From Rhododendron vialii (lineage: Eukaryota > Streptophyta > Magnoliopsida > Ericales > Ericaceae): 64,000 nt of DNA. Position numbers and translations under genes: made by a program. The stretch lies in the NCBI RefSeq assembly GCF_030253575.1, contig NC_080567.1, forward strand, positions 29,028,501 to 29,092,500. The letters run 5' to 3'. Under the pieces are notes generated by a model. That model worked only from the letters and a program-made list of their open reading frames with translations. It made no database searches and was not told the DNA's origin. Positions 8,741 through 20,002 of this stretch are shown piece by piece. Within the stretch, counting starts at the first letter, position 1, and each line of letters starts with the position of its first letter.

Positions 8741-11700
8741 GGAATCCACACCTTCAAAGACGACGACGAAATCCAAACAGGCGAAGACATCAAGTACGAG
8801 CTCGAAAGAGCAATTGCCCAATCCAAGATTTCACTCGTAGTTTTCTCCAAAGGTTACGCTTCTTCCGCGTGGTGCCTCGATGAGCTGGTGAAGATCGCGG
8901 AGCGCCGGAGGGTTTGCGGGCAGGTTGTTTTGCCTGTTTTCTACGACGTGGACCCGTCTCATGTGAGGAAACAGAGTGGGGCGTTTTTACAAGCGTTTGG
9001 TAGGCATGAAGAGGAGGCGGGGACTGATGAGAAGAAGGAAAGGGTGAAGAGATGGAGGGAGGCTCTCACAGATGTTGCTAATCTTGGAGGGAAGGTTTTG
9101 GAAAATGAAGCTGATTGGTAATTTTGCTATGGAAATTAAGTATTATGCACCATTAGCCTCTCTTTCTTTTTTTTTTTGATAATTTTGCTAGGAAAAGTTA
9201 GTTTGTAAATTTTAATTTCATTTCTCAAGACATTGCTTCCTCTGCTTTGTAGGCATGAGTCGAAATTTATCCAGGAAATCGTTAAACAGATTTCAAGTAA
9301 GTTGAATCGCACAGTTTTGAATGTTGCATCGCACCTAGTTGGTATTGATGCTCGCGTCAAGAACATTAATTTGTGGCTACAAGATGGGTCGACTGAAGTT
9401 GGTGTATTGGCGATTTATGGTATGGGTGGAATAGGGAAGACCACAATTGCCAAAACTGCTTATAACCAAAACTTCGACAAATTTGATGGCAGTAGCTTTC
9501 TTGCAAATGTTAGAGCAGCTTCAGAACAACCCAATGGTTTGGTTCGTTTACAAAGGCAACTTCTCTCGGATATTTTGAAGAAGAAGGCCGAAAAGGTACA
9601 CAATGTTGATGAAGGAGTCATTAAGATTAAAAATGCTGTAAGCTGCAAAAGAGTTCTTCTTGTTCTTGATGATGTTGATGATTTAGATCAATTAAAAGCT
9701 GTAACGGGGATGCGACAATGGTTTTATCCGGGAAGCAAAATTATCATAACAACTAGACATGAGCGATTGCTCAAGGCTCATGAGGTGTGTGAGATGTATA
9801 AGGTTCAGGAACTGGATGATAAAGAATCACTTCAGCTCTTTAGTTGGCATGCCTTTGGACAAGACCATCCAATAGAAGGTTACGTTGAGCTCTCAGAAAG
9901 AGTTCTACAGCATTGTCCCTGTAGCACTTCAAGTACTGGGATCTTCAATGTCTGGAAGAAACATAGATGTTTGGGAGAGTGCAATAAAGAAATTGGAAGC
10001 AATTTCAGACAGTCAAATCCTTAAAAAGCTTAAGGTAAGCTATGATTCTCTGGATGAAGACCATGACAAGAACTTATTCCTCGACATTGTCTGCTTCTTT
10101 ATTGGAAAGGACAAAGATTATGTGGTTCGAATACTAGACGAATGTGATTTTTTCACCATAGTTGGGATTCAAAATCTTATTGATCGCTGTCTCTTAATGA
10201 TTGGTGAAGATAACAAGATGAAGACACACGACTTGATTCTGGACATGGGAAGAGAGATTGTTCGCCAAGAATCACCGGAGGAGCCTGGGCAGCGTAGCAG
10301 AATATGGAATCACAATGATTTGCTTTCTGTATTATCTGAGAAAACGGTAAGAAACATGTTTCTCCCTTCCATTTGGTGTTTTCTTGGATGATAAGTTACT
10401 TATCAGATTTACTATTATCAGGGTACTGAAACAGTCAAAGGCCTTGTGCTTGACATGCAAATGTTTATGGAAGGCCAGTCTGTTGGACCAATCTTCAGTA
10501 GTGAATCTAATGACGCAAAAAGAAAGCGTTCCCAAGAAATTCTTGACGAATTACTGTTGATAGACCGAGGTAGGTCATTGAAACGAAGACGGCTTGACTT
10601 CTCAAGGCACTCAATAGATGCTCTCTCAAAAATTGCTAATGAGGCAGGCTTGAAAACTGATGCATTTGCGAGGATGCACGAATTGAGACTACTTCTGCTC
10701 TATTATGTTAAGCTCACTGGCTGCTATAAGGAATTTCCTAAAAAATTGAAATGGGTCTACTGGCGCGGATTTCCTTTAAAATCTACACCCAATGATTTTC
10801 CTCTTGAAAGCCTGGTAGCTCTTGAAATACGTAACAGCAGCTTGAAACAAGTTTGGAGCGGAACCAAGGTATGCCAGATTAAATTCTCTACTTTTGTGAT
10901 TACATTAAGTAATGGAGAACTCATTTCATGTCGTTCATTGATTTCTCCTCGCTTTTTTTTACTGGAACAGGTGCTTAAGTTATTGAGATTTCTTAATCTG
11001 AGTCATTCCCATAGTCTTACTAAAACCCCTGATTTCTCCAGACTCCCTAAACTCGAAAGGTTGATTCCGAAAGATTGCATAAGATTGGTTGAAGTTCATG
11101 AATCCATTGGAGAACTGGAACGATTGGTTTTTCTGAATCTAAGAGATTGCACAAATCTTCGAAAGCTTCCAAAAAGCATTTGTCAGTTGAATTCCCTTGA
11201 AAAACTCATTCTCTCTGGTTGCTCAAATCTCATTGAGTTGCCTATTGAACTTGGAAAGCTTGAATCCTTGACAGTGCTCCATGCAGACAAAGTCGCTGTT
11301 AACCAATTGGTGCCTACCACCGGTGAGGTGAAATCATGGAAGGCTCGCTTCTGGTCTTGGGTATCCAAAAGAAGTAGAAGCCTAGAGTCCATCGGATTTG
11401 CTTTGGCTTCTTTATCACACTCATTAGTGAAATTAAGCCTTGCAAACTACAACCTTTCAAATGATGCCATTCCCATTGATCCTAGTAGCCTGTCTTTGTT
11501 GCAGTACTTGAATCTTAGTGAAAACCCAATTAATACCCTACCGGAGAGCATCAAAGGTCTTTGTATGCTCCAGGACCTTTGGGTAGATTCATGCACTGGC
11601 CTCCAATCACTTCCTGAACTTCCCTCGAGTTTAGTCAAGCTCAAGGCAGTACATTGCACATCTTTGAAAAGAATAACAAATCTACCAAACCTGTTGAATT

Positions 11701-12431
11701 CGCTGTTTTTGGATGTGAGCGAGTGTAACAAGCTAGTTGAGGTCCAGGGATTGTTCAAGTTAGCACCCATAGGGGACTTTTTTCCGGAAATGATCAATGA
11801 TTTGGGATTGTTCAACACGGAATTGATTGGAACCAAAGAGGTGGAATTGTTCAACAATATGACAAAAACAAGAATCAGATGTACTGTACAGGTGCGCTCT
11901 CTCTCTCTCTCTCTCTCTATCAAGCTAGTGGTTTTAAAAATCTTGTTTAATCAAAATCATATCAAGATGCCAAAATTGAGTAATGCAGGTTGAGAATTGT
12001 CAATATTTCTCATTAGAATCAGCATCTGGTTTAGCATAGCATCCGCATATAATGTGTCTTCCTCGCGTGCAGTCTTGGTATGCCTTATTAGGGAGAGGAA
12101 AAACCAGAGTTATATCAAACTTGGAATGCTATCGAGGAATGTGCTCCCACGAAATGAGCTCTCGATTAGTTTTCTTCGAGCTGTTGAGAGCTCATTTTTT
12201 TTTCCAAAACAAAAAATGAGCTCTCAATATCTCAAAGAAAACTCATTGTTAAATACGCACACAATCACGTTCACTATACATTTTTATGGACTGTAAAAAT
12301 ATTAATTAATACGTAAATAAAAATCAAATATGGGACTGTTAACTTTTAATATAAACACAGTCTCACAAAGAGAACTCATGCTTTGGGATTTCAACGATAT
12401 CAACTTGCGAAAGAAATGCAAAACTAACAAA

Positions 12432-13811
12432 TCAAACAAGCCAAAATTTATCTGCAACAACTTGAGGGCCCAACGCATCAAAATCGAGATCGAAACTGGG
12501 TAGCGGCTCCCATTGCAATATGGAAACTAGTTCTTCAAAATCCGCATCCATGTCCGAAAGCCTTTGTGAGTAATTTCCCTGCCTCTCCACTTCCAAAAAT
12601 TCTACTGAGAAATGTGTTGGGCCAAGCCCGGATAGGGTATGAGGGTCCGAGGCATCAAAATCTAGACCGAAACTTGGTAGCTGCTCCGACTCCAATATAG
12701 GAACTTGTTCTTCAAGATCCGCATCCATGTTAAGAAGCATTCGTGGATAGTCTCCTTGCTTCTCCATTTCCGAAAATTCTTCTGAGGAAGGTGTCGCGGG
12801 ACGCCAAGATAGGGTTTGAGGGAAACTTTGTAGCTGCTTCGACTCCAGTATAGGAACTCGTTCTTCAAGATCCGCATCCATGTCAAGAAGCATTTGTGAA
12901 TAATTTTCTTGCTTCTCCGTTTCCAAAGATTCTTCAGAGAAAGGTGTCGGGGGAAGCCAAGATAGGGTTTGAGGGTCCGAAGCATCAAAATCAAGACCAA
13001 AACTTCGTAGCTGCTCCAACGTAGGAACTTGTTCTTCAAGATCCGCGTCCATGTCAGCCGAAAGCATCCGCAAATGATTTCCTTCCTTCTCCGCTTCTGA
13101 AAGTTCCTTCTCCGCTTCTAAAAGTTCTCGCGAGTAAGGAACAGTTTGTGTTTCCGTTGCTTCCATCTTCTGTTCTTGCTCAGACTCCCTCCTAGCACGC
13201 TTTGCGGGTTTCCGGAGCATAACATCAGCATCATAAGCAGCAGCAGCAGCCTCAACATTCTCTGCTCTCCCCGTAGATTTCTTGGTGCACTTTACGTTCT
13301 TCGGAAATATCTTGGTGTCTTTTGAGTCGTATCTTCTTTTTATCCTACAAAGAACATATTCTCCTTTAGGCCATTGTTCGAACTCATGCATGATCCAACG
13401 GCCTTTTTCCAACGCTCCTGATTCGTCCGTGGTCTGAAAACACAGCGTCCTCTTATACCCTATCAGTTTAGGATCGGTCTGTTCATCGGATATTAGTTCA
13501 GGACTGGTCTGTCGGTCGTATATTGGTTCAGGACCGGTCTCTCCGTGCCACGAGCCACAGCCGGCCGTTCTAGCTATCCGTTTGTCGCTGCCGCGTGCCT
13601 TGATCAACTTGGTGAGAACGTAGACGCTGCCTTCTTCCCACGGGTCGTTCTTGGTGAAAATCTGCCACGGGGCTTTGTTTCCAGTCCCGTAAATCTCGCG
13701 CTCGAAAACGACGTCGCAAGGCAGGGCTTTACCCTTGCACTTCCTCCGAAGATAGTTGATGACAAGTTCTTGGTCTGTAGGTCTAAACTTATAACCCACT
13801 GCTACGCTCAT
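12432..13811 (-). CDS. NAC-domain-like transcription factor with C-terminal tandem repeats (NAC copy 2)
   Basis: Single-exon frame of 459 aa, close paralogue of the gene at 396-1829. NAC subdomain A reads GYKFRPTDQELVINYL; later WIMHEFEQW and EYVLCRIKRR follow. Relative to copy 1 it lacks the serine-rich DGNSTSSTRKQ piece, has a few extra residues after CRIKRRYD, a duplicated ELSEAEKE/ELLEAEKE step, and a shortened second C-terminal repeat that jumps from LQSF directly to PQTLSW. Four C-terminal repeats are still recognisable. The start at 13811 is preferred over 13841 by agreement with the other copies. Both this gene and copy 1 stay open although the third is broken, so they may be functional. 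Confidence 0.8.
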   Translation of the reverse strand: MSVAVGYKFRPTDQELVINYLRRKCKGKALPCDVVFEREIYGTGNKAPWQIFTKNDPWEEGSVYVLTKLIKARGSDKRIARTAGCGSWHGETGPEPIYDRQTSPELISDEQTDPKLIGYKRTLCFQTTDESGALEKGRWIMHEFEQWPKGEYVLCRIKRRYDSKDTKIFPKNVKCTKKSTGRAENVEAAAAAYDADVMLRKPAKRARRESEQEQKMEATETQTVPYSRELLEAEKELSEAEKEGNHLRMLSADMDADLEEQVPTLEQLRSFGLDFDASDPQTLSWLPPTPFSEESLETEKQENYSQMLLDMDADLEERVPILESKQLQSFPQTLSWRPATPSSEEFSEMEKQGDYPRMLLNMDADLEEQVPILESEQLPSFGLDFDASDPHTLSGLGPTHFSVEFLEVERQGNYSQRLSDMDADFEELVSILQWEPLPSFDLDFDALGPQVVADKFWLV

Positions 13812-13838
13812 GTCTCTCTCTCTCTCCATAATCTTTGA

Positions 13839-13870
<32 letters not shown>

Positions 13871-13910
13871 AGTGATATGACGTTGAGTTAGTCCAGGTAA
13901 AGTGATGGGG

Positions 13911-13919
13911 ATATATATA
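13911..13919 (-). promoter_or_regulatory. TATA box of NAC copy 2
   Basis: ATATATATAG about 100 bp upstream of the start, at the same relative place as in copies 1 and 3; the CT microsatellite between start and TATA (13845-13869) explains the different spacing. Confidence 0.5.
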
Positions 13920-14214
13920 GCAGAATAGAAATTAAGTCGGCTATTTATGTACTAGAGTAGTACCGTACTACCTCCATCTTCTGTTGCTCGTCCCTCACGA
14001 AAATAATTGTAATTTTTTGGAAAAAAAATACGTCGTGCATATATAATTTTTTTGCACCAGTTTAAAGTGCTTGATTTGTTCTTTAATTTGGTGTAAAAAA
14101 ATTCAAAAAATTATGCATGAAAGTATTTTATTTTTCGATCCAAAAATTTCGTTGACTTTTTGCAGAGGAAAAGTAATTTGGGACGGTTGAGTAGTGCAAA
14201 GTAGGGTTGTTACG

Positions 14215-14450
14215 AACCTGACCAGACCAAAAAAGACCGAAAAAATCGACTGTTCGATTCGGTCTTCGGTCAGGGTGGTGACATAAAATTTTGGGTTCGG
14301 GGTGGACCAAACTGAACCGAACTTATTTCGGTTTGGTCTCGGTTTTAATTTGTTAAAATCTGGATCAACCGAACCGAACCGAACCCGACAGTACCGAACT
14401 ACCCCGACCGAACCAAACCACTCCAAACCGAGGTACCTCGAACCGAACCG
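14215..14450. repeat. CCGAACCGAAC tract, copy B
   Basis: Duplicate of 2220-2460 with extra ACCGAACC words. Downstream, 14600-14875 is open for about 90 codons (MARELIPYSPC...), while copy A has a stop in the same place. No domain is recognised and the tail is poly-Lys from an A-run, so I do not call it a gene. Confidence 0.55.
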
Positions 14451-15263
14451 ACTATATACTTAATACTTATATTTATATAATTGGGTTTAATCTATACTTT
14501 ATATTTGTTTTGTGTGCAATCTACACCGTCTACATAACTCAAACCCTATTATTACACTCTCTATCGCATAGTTTCTCATTCCCGCAGCCACAGCTCACAA
14601 TGGCTAGAGAACTCATCCCTTATTCCCCTTGTCTCACCCTATGGTCCCTACCCCTTCTCTCGCCCAAACCCCTCTCTCACCATGGCCGAAGGCTGATCTC
14701 CACAGAATCTGTGGCACGAAGCAGAGACTCACGCAGAAACCTTAGACCTCTGAAACTCTTCTCCGTTCTCTTTCATAGATCTCTTCTGTACCTGTTACTC
14801 TTGTCGAGACGAATCAATAATCTACAAAAGTTTGGCGCAAAACTAAAAAATGCAAAAAAAAAAAAATTCAAATAATAACAAACCAACTCATTTTAATTTT
14901 AAAAAAATGCAGCCTAATTAAGAGTTTGGTGTATTCCCTAATTTTATCTCGTCCTAGACTTCTACACCCAAGAGCACGTGCCAATGAGTTTTTGGGGAAA
15001 AAGGTTTCGTAAATTTATTCCTCATTAATCAGATAAATTGATTTATTATGTGACTTTTTTTTTTATCCTAATGAAATTGTCCCACGTATGATGCAACCCC
15101 ATTCAAATCATAAATTTTTCCTCCTTTTGACAGTAGATTTTTTTTTTATAACGTAGTCCCTAGGCCAGCTTGCGCACACAACGGGACAATAGAATTTGAT
15201 AACCACCAATCATTAAATGTGGATAATATATGTTCAAAGGTAAAAAATTTAAATTTTCAATAC

Positions 15264-15480
15264 ACTACGCCAAATTTTTGCATCGGCGGCATTAAAAAAC
15301 CGCCAGTAATAGTCCCAAAACCCCTCTAAAAGTAAATTACCGCAGACAAAACAATTATAAAAATACAAAAATCGCTAAAGGTTTCTAGCTATTAACGGCG
15401 GTTTTACTACTGCCGCTAAAAGTTCTTGGAAAAAATAGGAGAGCCATGCCAACATCTACGGTTATGGATACGGTTAGTGT
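15264..15480. mobile_element. Possible CACTA-type terminus, copy B
   Basis: CACTACGCCAAATTTTTGC with GGCGGC, CCGCCAGTAATAG and AACGGCGGTTTTAC words, duplicate of 3262-3479 and subject to the same doubt about the far end. Confidence 0.4.
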
Positions 15481-16274
15481 ATTTTTGCCGGATTGGAAAC
15501 AATATAACCATAGAAGACTCGGGAGTTGAAAGTCACCTCAATTGTTTTTCCATCTCCATGGGTAATTAACAACCTGAAGTTTATTACGAGGCATTGCAAA
15601 GGCCAAGATCATTTATGCTACCAATGTGAGACTCAATCTAAAGATTAAGAATCTATCCTTAAGAAACAAAATAATATGTCAATGAGTCTCTGTTGGTCGA
15701 AACGAATATGAGAGCCTGGACTTACCTCTACATGCCTCTGAATATTCGCTTTGCCACGATAAGAAATGTAAGTGCAAGATATGCATATGCAGCACCAGAT
15801 GCTTCGTTACCAAGAAAAATACTTTTTATCTTGATCAACTGCGTCTATTTGGATCATGAGAGTGAACCAACAAGCAGAAGGGTATGGGTTCCACAAAGAA
15901 AGATAGCTAGAGTATCTTGACTGAAAGGTGGGAGCCGAGAATAATTCAGAGTCTAGCCAAAATTGAGAAAGATTGATTCTGAAGACAGTCGTTCGGGACT
16001 TTCTAATTGTTGAGTTCACTTACTATTCAACATTGCAATGCCAGGTCTATTACATTTTTGTGTTAAAACTAGCACTCTCGGGATCGATATATTACTATGG
16101 GGGATAGGAATAGCAGACTCTTCCTAAGAAAAGCCTTGAGTCTATTTATTCCTATTATTATGTTGAAAAGTGCGGGGCATGTAGGTTGGATATCAGTTTT
16201 TGTCGCAAATGGCTTGGTTTATCTTTTGCTTCTCTTTTTGTTTTTCTTCATAACGATATTAACTTGCAAAAGAA

Positions 16275-16562
16275 ATGAAAAACTAACAAATCAAGCCAGG
16301 CAAAATTTATCAGCAACAATAATTTATGATACAGAAGAAAAAAATTAGCATCGGAGCTCTGAGTTTCAAAAGTTTCAAGATATAATTCCCATGATGAACT
16401 GATTTCCACCAGACCAAAATGAAAAACTAACAAATCAAGCCAGGCAAAATTTATCAGCAACAATAATTTATGATACAGAAGAAAAAAATTCAGCATCGGA
16501 GCTCTGAGTTTCAAAAGTTTCAAGATATAATTCCCATGATGAACTGATTTCCACCAGACCAA
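16275..16562. repeat. 144-bp tandem duplication private to copy B
   Basis: The unit starting ATGAAAAACTAACAAATC and ending CCACCAGACCAAA appears twice in a row (16275-16418 and 16419-16562) with nearly no differences; copy A has a single unit (about 4281-4425). It arose after the segmental duplication. Confidence 0.85.
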
Positions 16563-17177
16563 ACAAAGCAACAAAGTTACATACCGCTGTCAAGGTGCAT
16601 TTGGTGAGAAAATTGTAGCATCTATACGTTGTTTTTGTCCGCTCAAACTGAAATACTTTCAGGTAATATAACCAGTATCTGTACATTGTTTTCGTCCACT
16701 TCAACATCGGACATCATTTTATTGACGACAAGATAAATAGCAAAATCCAATTGGCATAAACTACCATGAGAGAAATAAATGACAGAGTGACTCTTTCATA
16801 TCCCTTTGGTATTTAGCGATTGTACGCTACATACCAGGCAAAAGAAGCAAACTAGTAGGCAAATAAAAGAAGCAAATCATTCACAAGCTAGATATAGCGA
16901 AATAGGTCCAAACTCCAAAGCATGGAAAAATAGTATGACTGATAGAAACGACATTTCATGTCTAAGCAATAATATCTGTGAATTTTTTTGATACTTATAA
17001 ATGAACAATGAATGGGTTCAATACTTCAATGAAATAAACTAATCTACAGCTCCAATTTCTTTTGTTTCTCATTCCCCCTCCCACAACGCACATACCATCT
17101 TACAATCTTACAACTATGTTTACTCTCTCGCTCTCGCTCTTGCTAGCTCCAATATTCCTCGTTCAGCTGCAGTACTC

Positions 17178-17290
17178 CGTCTCTCCCCATGTTGGCGGAA
17201 ACCAAGATAGGGCTTGAGGGTCCAATGCATCAAAATCAAGATCGAAACTTGGTAGTTGCTCCGACTCCAATATGGAAACTAGTTCTTGGT
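17178..17290 (-). pseudogene. Remnant of a NAC C-terminal repeat, copy B
   Basis: The minus strand encodes ELVSILESEQLPSFDLDFDA and a following DPQALSWFPP, two adjoining parts of a NAC C-terminal repeat. It is the counterpart of 5040-5110 but slightly longer. It stops abruptly at the methyltransferase fragment. Confidence 0.7.
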
Positions 17291-17298
17291 AGCTGCTC

Positions 17299-17595
17299 CC
17301 CTTTTTCGAGAACACGTTAGACATAGTGCACTCGATGCACGTGCTGAGCAACTGGATACCAGATGCGATGCTTGAGTTCACCCTGTATGATATGTACAGG
17401 GTTTTGAGGCCTGGGGGATTGCTGTGGCTTGACCATTTCTTCTGCTTGGGGCACCAGCTGAATGCAACGTACATTCCGATGCTGGTTGGAGTTGGGTTCA
17501 AGAGGCTAAGGTGGAATGTTGGTTTGAAGCTTGATCGCCCGGTGGATGAGATTGAGTGGTACTTCTCGCCCCTGTTGGAGAAACCGATGAGTTAG
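17299..17595 (+). pseudogene. 3' fragment of a plant SAM-dependent methyltransferase gene
   Basis: A frame from about 17299 reads FFENTLDIVHSMHVLSNWIP, then YRVLRPGGLLWLDHFFC and GFKRLRWNVG, ending at TAG 17593-17595 after LEKPMS. YRVLRPGG is the post-motif typical of Methyltransf_11-type enzymes; the closest family I recall is the plant putative methyltransferase group around Arabidopsis At1g29790. Only about 98 C-terminal residues are present and the SAM-binding motif I is missing, so it cannot be a working enzyme. It abuts the NAC-repeat remnant without a spacer, marking a rearrangement junction. Sequence to about 18060 may be its old 3'UTR. Confidence 0.7.
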
Positions 17596-18060
17596 TAACT
17601 ATAATGAAAATGGCATCTTTGTTAGAGATAGGACAGATTTGTGACTACAAAAGCATATTCTATCTGGAAATTTATTGAATGGTTCAACAGGAATTTGGTT
17701 TAGATCCCCCTGGCATGATTACTGAACTGACCTGAGTTACGACGATAAATCAAGGAGTTTTATGAGCTTGGGACGACTGATAGTTTTTCATTGATGAAGC
17801 CAGTACCGTGCCATTCTACTAATTGAAACGAATCATAGGAGGGCCTTACGGTTCCAGAAATTTAAAATCATCGAATGCAATAGTTACTGTGTAGAACCGA
17901 TTGTCCATTTGTGGAGATCAAATTGTCCATAATTTCATCTTTCCGTTACAAGAACATTCCATATCTACGATTCTGTTTTCGATCGACTCCTTATAAATGA
18001 ATGACGAATGGGCTCGATCAATGACCTACTAGTAAACTAACATATACTGCTCATATTAAT
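17596..18060. other. Non-genic stretch between methyltransferase fragment and NAC copy 3
   Basis: No gene seen. The last 100 bp resemble the sequence before the remnant at 17178 (ATGAATGAC.AATGGG, CTTTTGTTTTTC, CTCTTGCTCTTGC), so this is a diverged NAC 3' flank. Confidence 0.4.
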
Positions 18061-18149
18061 TTCTTTTGTTTTTCCTTCCCCTCCAACAACAAACAACGCA
18101 TGCACATTTTACTCTCTTGCTCTTGCTCTTACAAGCTCCATTCCTCGTT

Positions 18150-19737
18150 CAACATGTCCAAGGCATCAAAATCAAGACCGAAACTTGGTACGTAGCTGCT
18201 CCAAGTACTCCAATATTGGAACTAGTTCTTCAGTATCCACATCAACGTCAGAAAGCATCTGCGAATAATTTCCTTGCTCCTCCACTTCCGAAAATTCTTC
18301 AAAGAAAGGTGTTGGGGCACTGTCGGGCTGGGGAAGCCAAGAATCAAGACCGATACTACTTGGTAGCTGCTTTGACTCCAATATAGAAACTAGTTCCTTC
18401 ATCCGACATGGAAGAAAGCATTTGTGAATAATTTCCTTGTTTCTCCGCTTCCGAAAGTTCTTCCGAGAAAGGTGTTTGGGCAATCCCAGATAAGGCTTGA
18501 GGGTCCAACGCATCCAAATCAAGATCCGCATCCATGTCAAAAACTATTTGCGAATAATTTTCTTGCTTCTCCGCTTCTAAAAGTTCTTCCGAGGAAGGTG
18601 TTTGGGCAAGCCCAGATAGGGCTTGAGGATCCAACAAATCAAAATCAAGATCCGCATCCATGTCAAAAAGCATTTGCGAATAATTTCCTTGCTTCTCTGC
18701 TTCCGAAAGTTCTTCTGAGAAAGGTGTTTGGGAGAGCCCAGATAGGGCTTGAGGGTCCAACGCGTCAAAATCAAGATCCGCATCCATGTCAAAAAGCATT
18801 TGCGAATAATTTCCTTACTCCTCCGCTTTTGAAAATTCTTCCGAGAAAGGTGTTGGGGGAAGCCAAGATAGGGTTCGGGGGTCTGACGCATCAAAATCAA
18901 GACAGATACTTGCAAGCTGCTCCGACTCCAACATAGGACGTAGTTGTTCAAGATCCGCATCCACGTCGGAAAGCATCTGCGAATAATGTCCTTCTTTCTC
19001 CGCTTCCAAAAGTTCTTGCGAGTAAGGAACTATATTTTCTGTTTCTAGTGCTTCCACCTTCTGTTCTTGCTCATGAAACTCCTCCTTCCTAGCATGCTTT
19101 GCGGGTTTGCGGACCATTATAACATCAGCATCACTAGTAGCAACAGCCTCAACGTTCTCTGCTTTCCTCGTAGATTTCTTGGTGCACTTTACTATCTTGG
19201 TGTCTCTTGAGCTATCTCTTTTTATCCTACAAAGAACTTAATCCCCTTTAGGCGATTGTTTCCTAGTACTCGAACTACTATTACCATCCGGCTGCAAAGA
19301 GAACTCACGCATGGTCCAAAAGCCTTTTCCCATGCTCTCGTCCATCACTCCCAATTCGTTCGTGATCTGAAAACGCAGCATCCTCTTGTATCCTATCAGT
19401 TCAGGATCGGTCTGTTCGTCGTCAGGACCGGTCTGTTCGTCGTATATGGGTTCAGGACCGGTCTCTCCATGCCACGAGCCACAGCCGGCCGTTCTAGCTA
19501 TCCGTTTGTCGCTGCTGCGTGCCTTGATCAACTTGGTGAGAACGTAGACGCTGCCTTCTTCCCACGGGTCGTTCTTGGTGAAAATCTGCCACGGGGCTTT
19601 GTTTCCAGTCCCATAAATCTCGCGCTCGAAAACGACGTTGCAAGGCAGGGCTTCTGCACCCTTCGACTTCTTCCTAAGAAAGTCGATAACAAGTTCTTGG
19701 TCTGTAGGCCTAAACATATAACCCGCTGGTACGCTCA

Positions 19738-19738
<1 letters not shown>
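18150..19738 (-). pseudogene. NAC copy 3, decayed, with expanded 42-residue repeats
   Basis: The NAC domain starts at 19738 (MSVPAGYMFRPTDQELV) and stays open to 19238, where the codon pair for EY in EYVLCRIKR has become a TAA stop. The reading frame continues past the stop (about 19117-18815, with PAKHARK, ETENIVPYSQ) and meets a second stop after EEFSKAEE. Behind that, three to four copies of a shorter 42-aa unit (MDADLDFDALDPQALSGL, TPFSEELSEAEKQGNYSQM) replace the 59-aa unit of copies 1 and 2. A truncated 166-aa NAC-domain-only protein is still possible; such short forms can act as dominant inhibitors in other NAC families (inference). Confidence 0.8.

Positions 19739-19741
<3 letters not shown>

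Positions 19742-19777
<36 letters not shown>
19742..19777. repeat. CT microsatellite in the 5' region of NAC copy 3
   Basis: Pure TC dinucleotide run of about 35 bp just upstream of the start. Shorter interrupted runs sit at the same place in copies 1 and 2. Confidence 0.85.
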
Positions 19778-19779
<2 letters not shown>

Positions 19780-19812
19780 CTCACTTTGTTTTAGTCCAAG
19801 TAATGTGATGGG

Positions 19813-19821
19813 ATATATATA
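19813..19821 (-). promoter_or_regulatory. TATA box of NAC copy 3
   Basis: ATATATATAGC about 75 bp upstream of the start, aligned with the elements of copies 1 and 2. About 120 bp further upstream the sequence is cut by the large MULE. Confidence 0.45.
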
Positions 19822-20002
19822 GCACAATAGAAAGTCGGCTATGTATGTATTAGAGTAGTACCGTATTATCTCCATCCTTGTCCCCCACAAAAATAATTGT
19901 AATTTTTTGGAAAAAAAATACGTCGTGCATATATATATATATATACACTCCGGTTCTGATCCAGGATCCCGGATTTGGGAATGGTCCGGGACTGTGCTGT
20001 GA

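Larger units (their letters stand above)
8136..12039 (+). pseudogene. TNL1: TIR-NBS-LRR immune receptor, disrupted
   Basis: Exons by homology with TNL2: 8136-8272 plus 8746-9117 (TIR), 9253-10346 (NB-ARC), 10422-10868 and 10971-11891 (LRR), all with GT-AG borders. The TIR shows FLSFRGKDLRK and the WCLDEL motif holding the conserved catalytic Glu. NB-ARC shows GMGGIGKTT (P-loop), VLLVLDDVDD (kinase 2), GSKIIITTR (RNBS-B) and THD in the MHD position. LRRs follow. Two lesions kill it: a solo LTR at 8273-8740 inside the TIR exon, and a frameshift near 9917 where about 8 nt of the GLPL motif are missing. Total coding length becomes a multiple of three only if 8 nt are added back, which confirms the size. 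The C-JID exon is absent; a splice to 11989 would give a short end with TAG at 12037-12039. Confidence 0.9.
12013..17240. repeat. Segmental duplication, copy B
   Basis: Collinear with bases 1-5110 (offset about 12012 at the left and 11982 at the NAC start). It begins right after the truncated 3' end of TNL1, so the duplicated unit starts inside or just behind a TNL gene. It keeps an open NAC gene, the CCGAACC tract, the CACTA-like terminus near 15264 and the membrane-like block near 15690-15870. Private changes include a 144-bp tandem duplication at 16275-16562. Confidence 0.92.

Noticed and set aside
18424-18936. Plus-strand frame of 170 codons opposite NAC copy 3
   Set aside because: Antisense shadow of the repeated NAC C-terminus.
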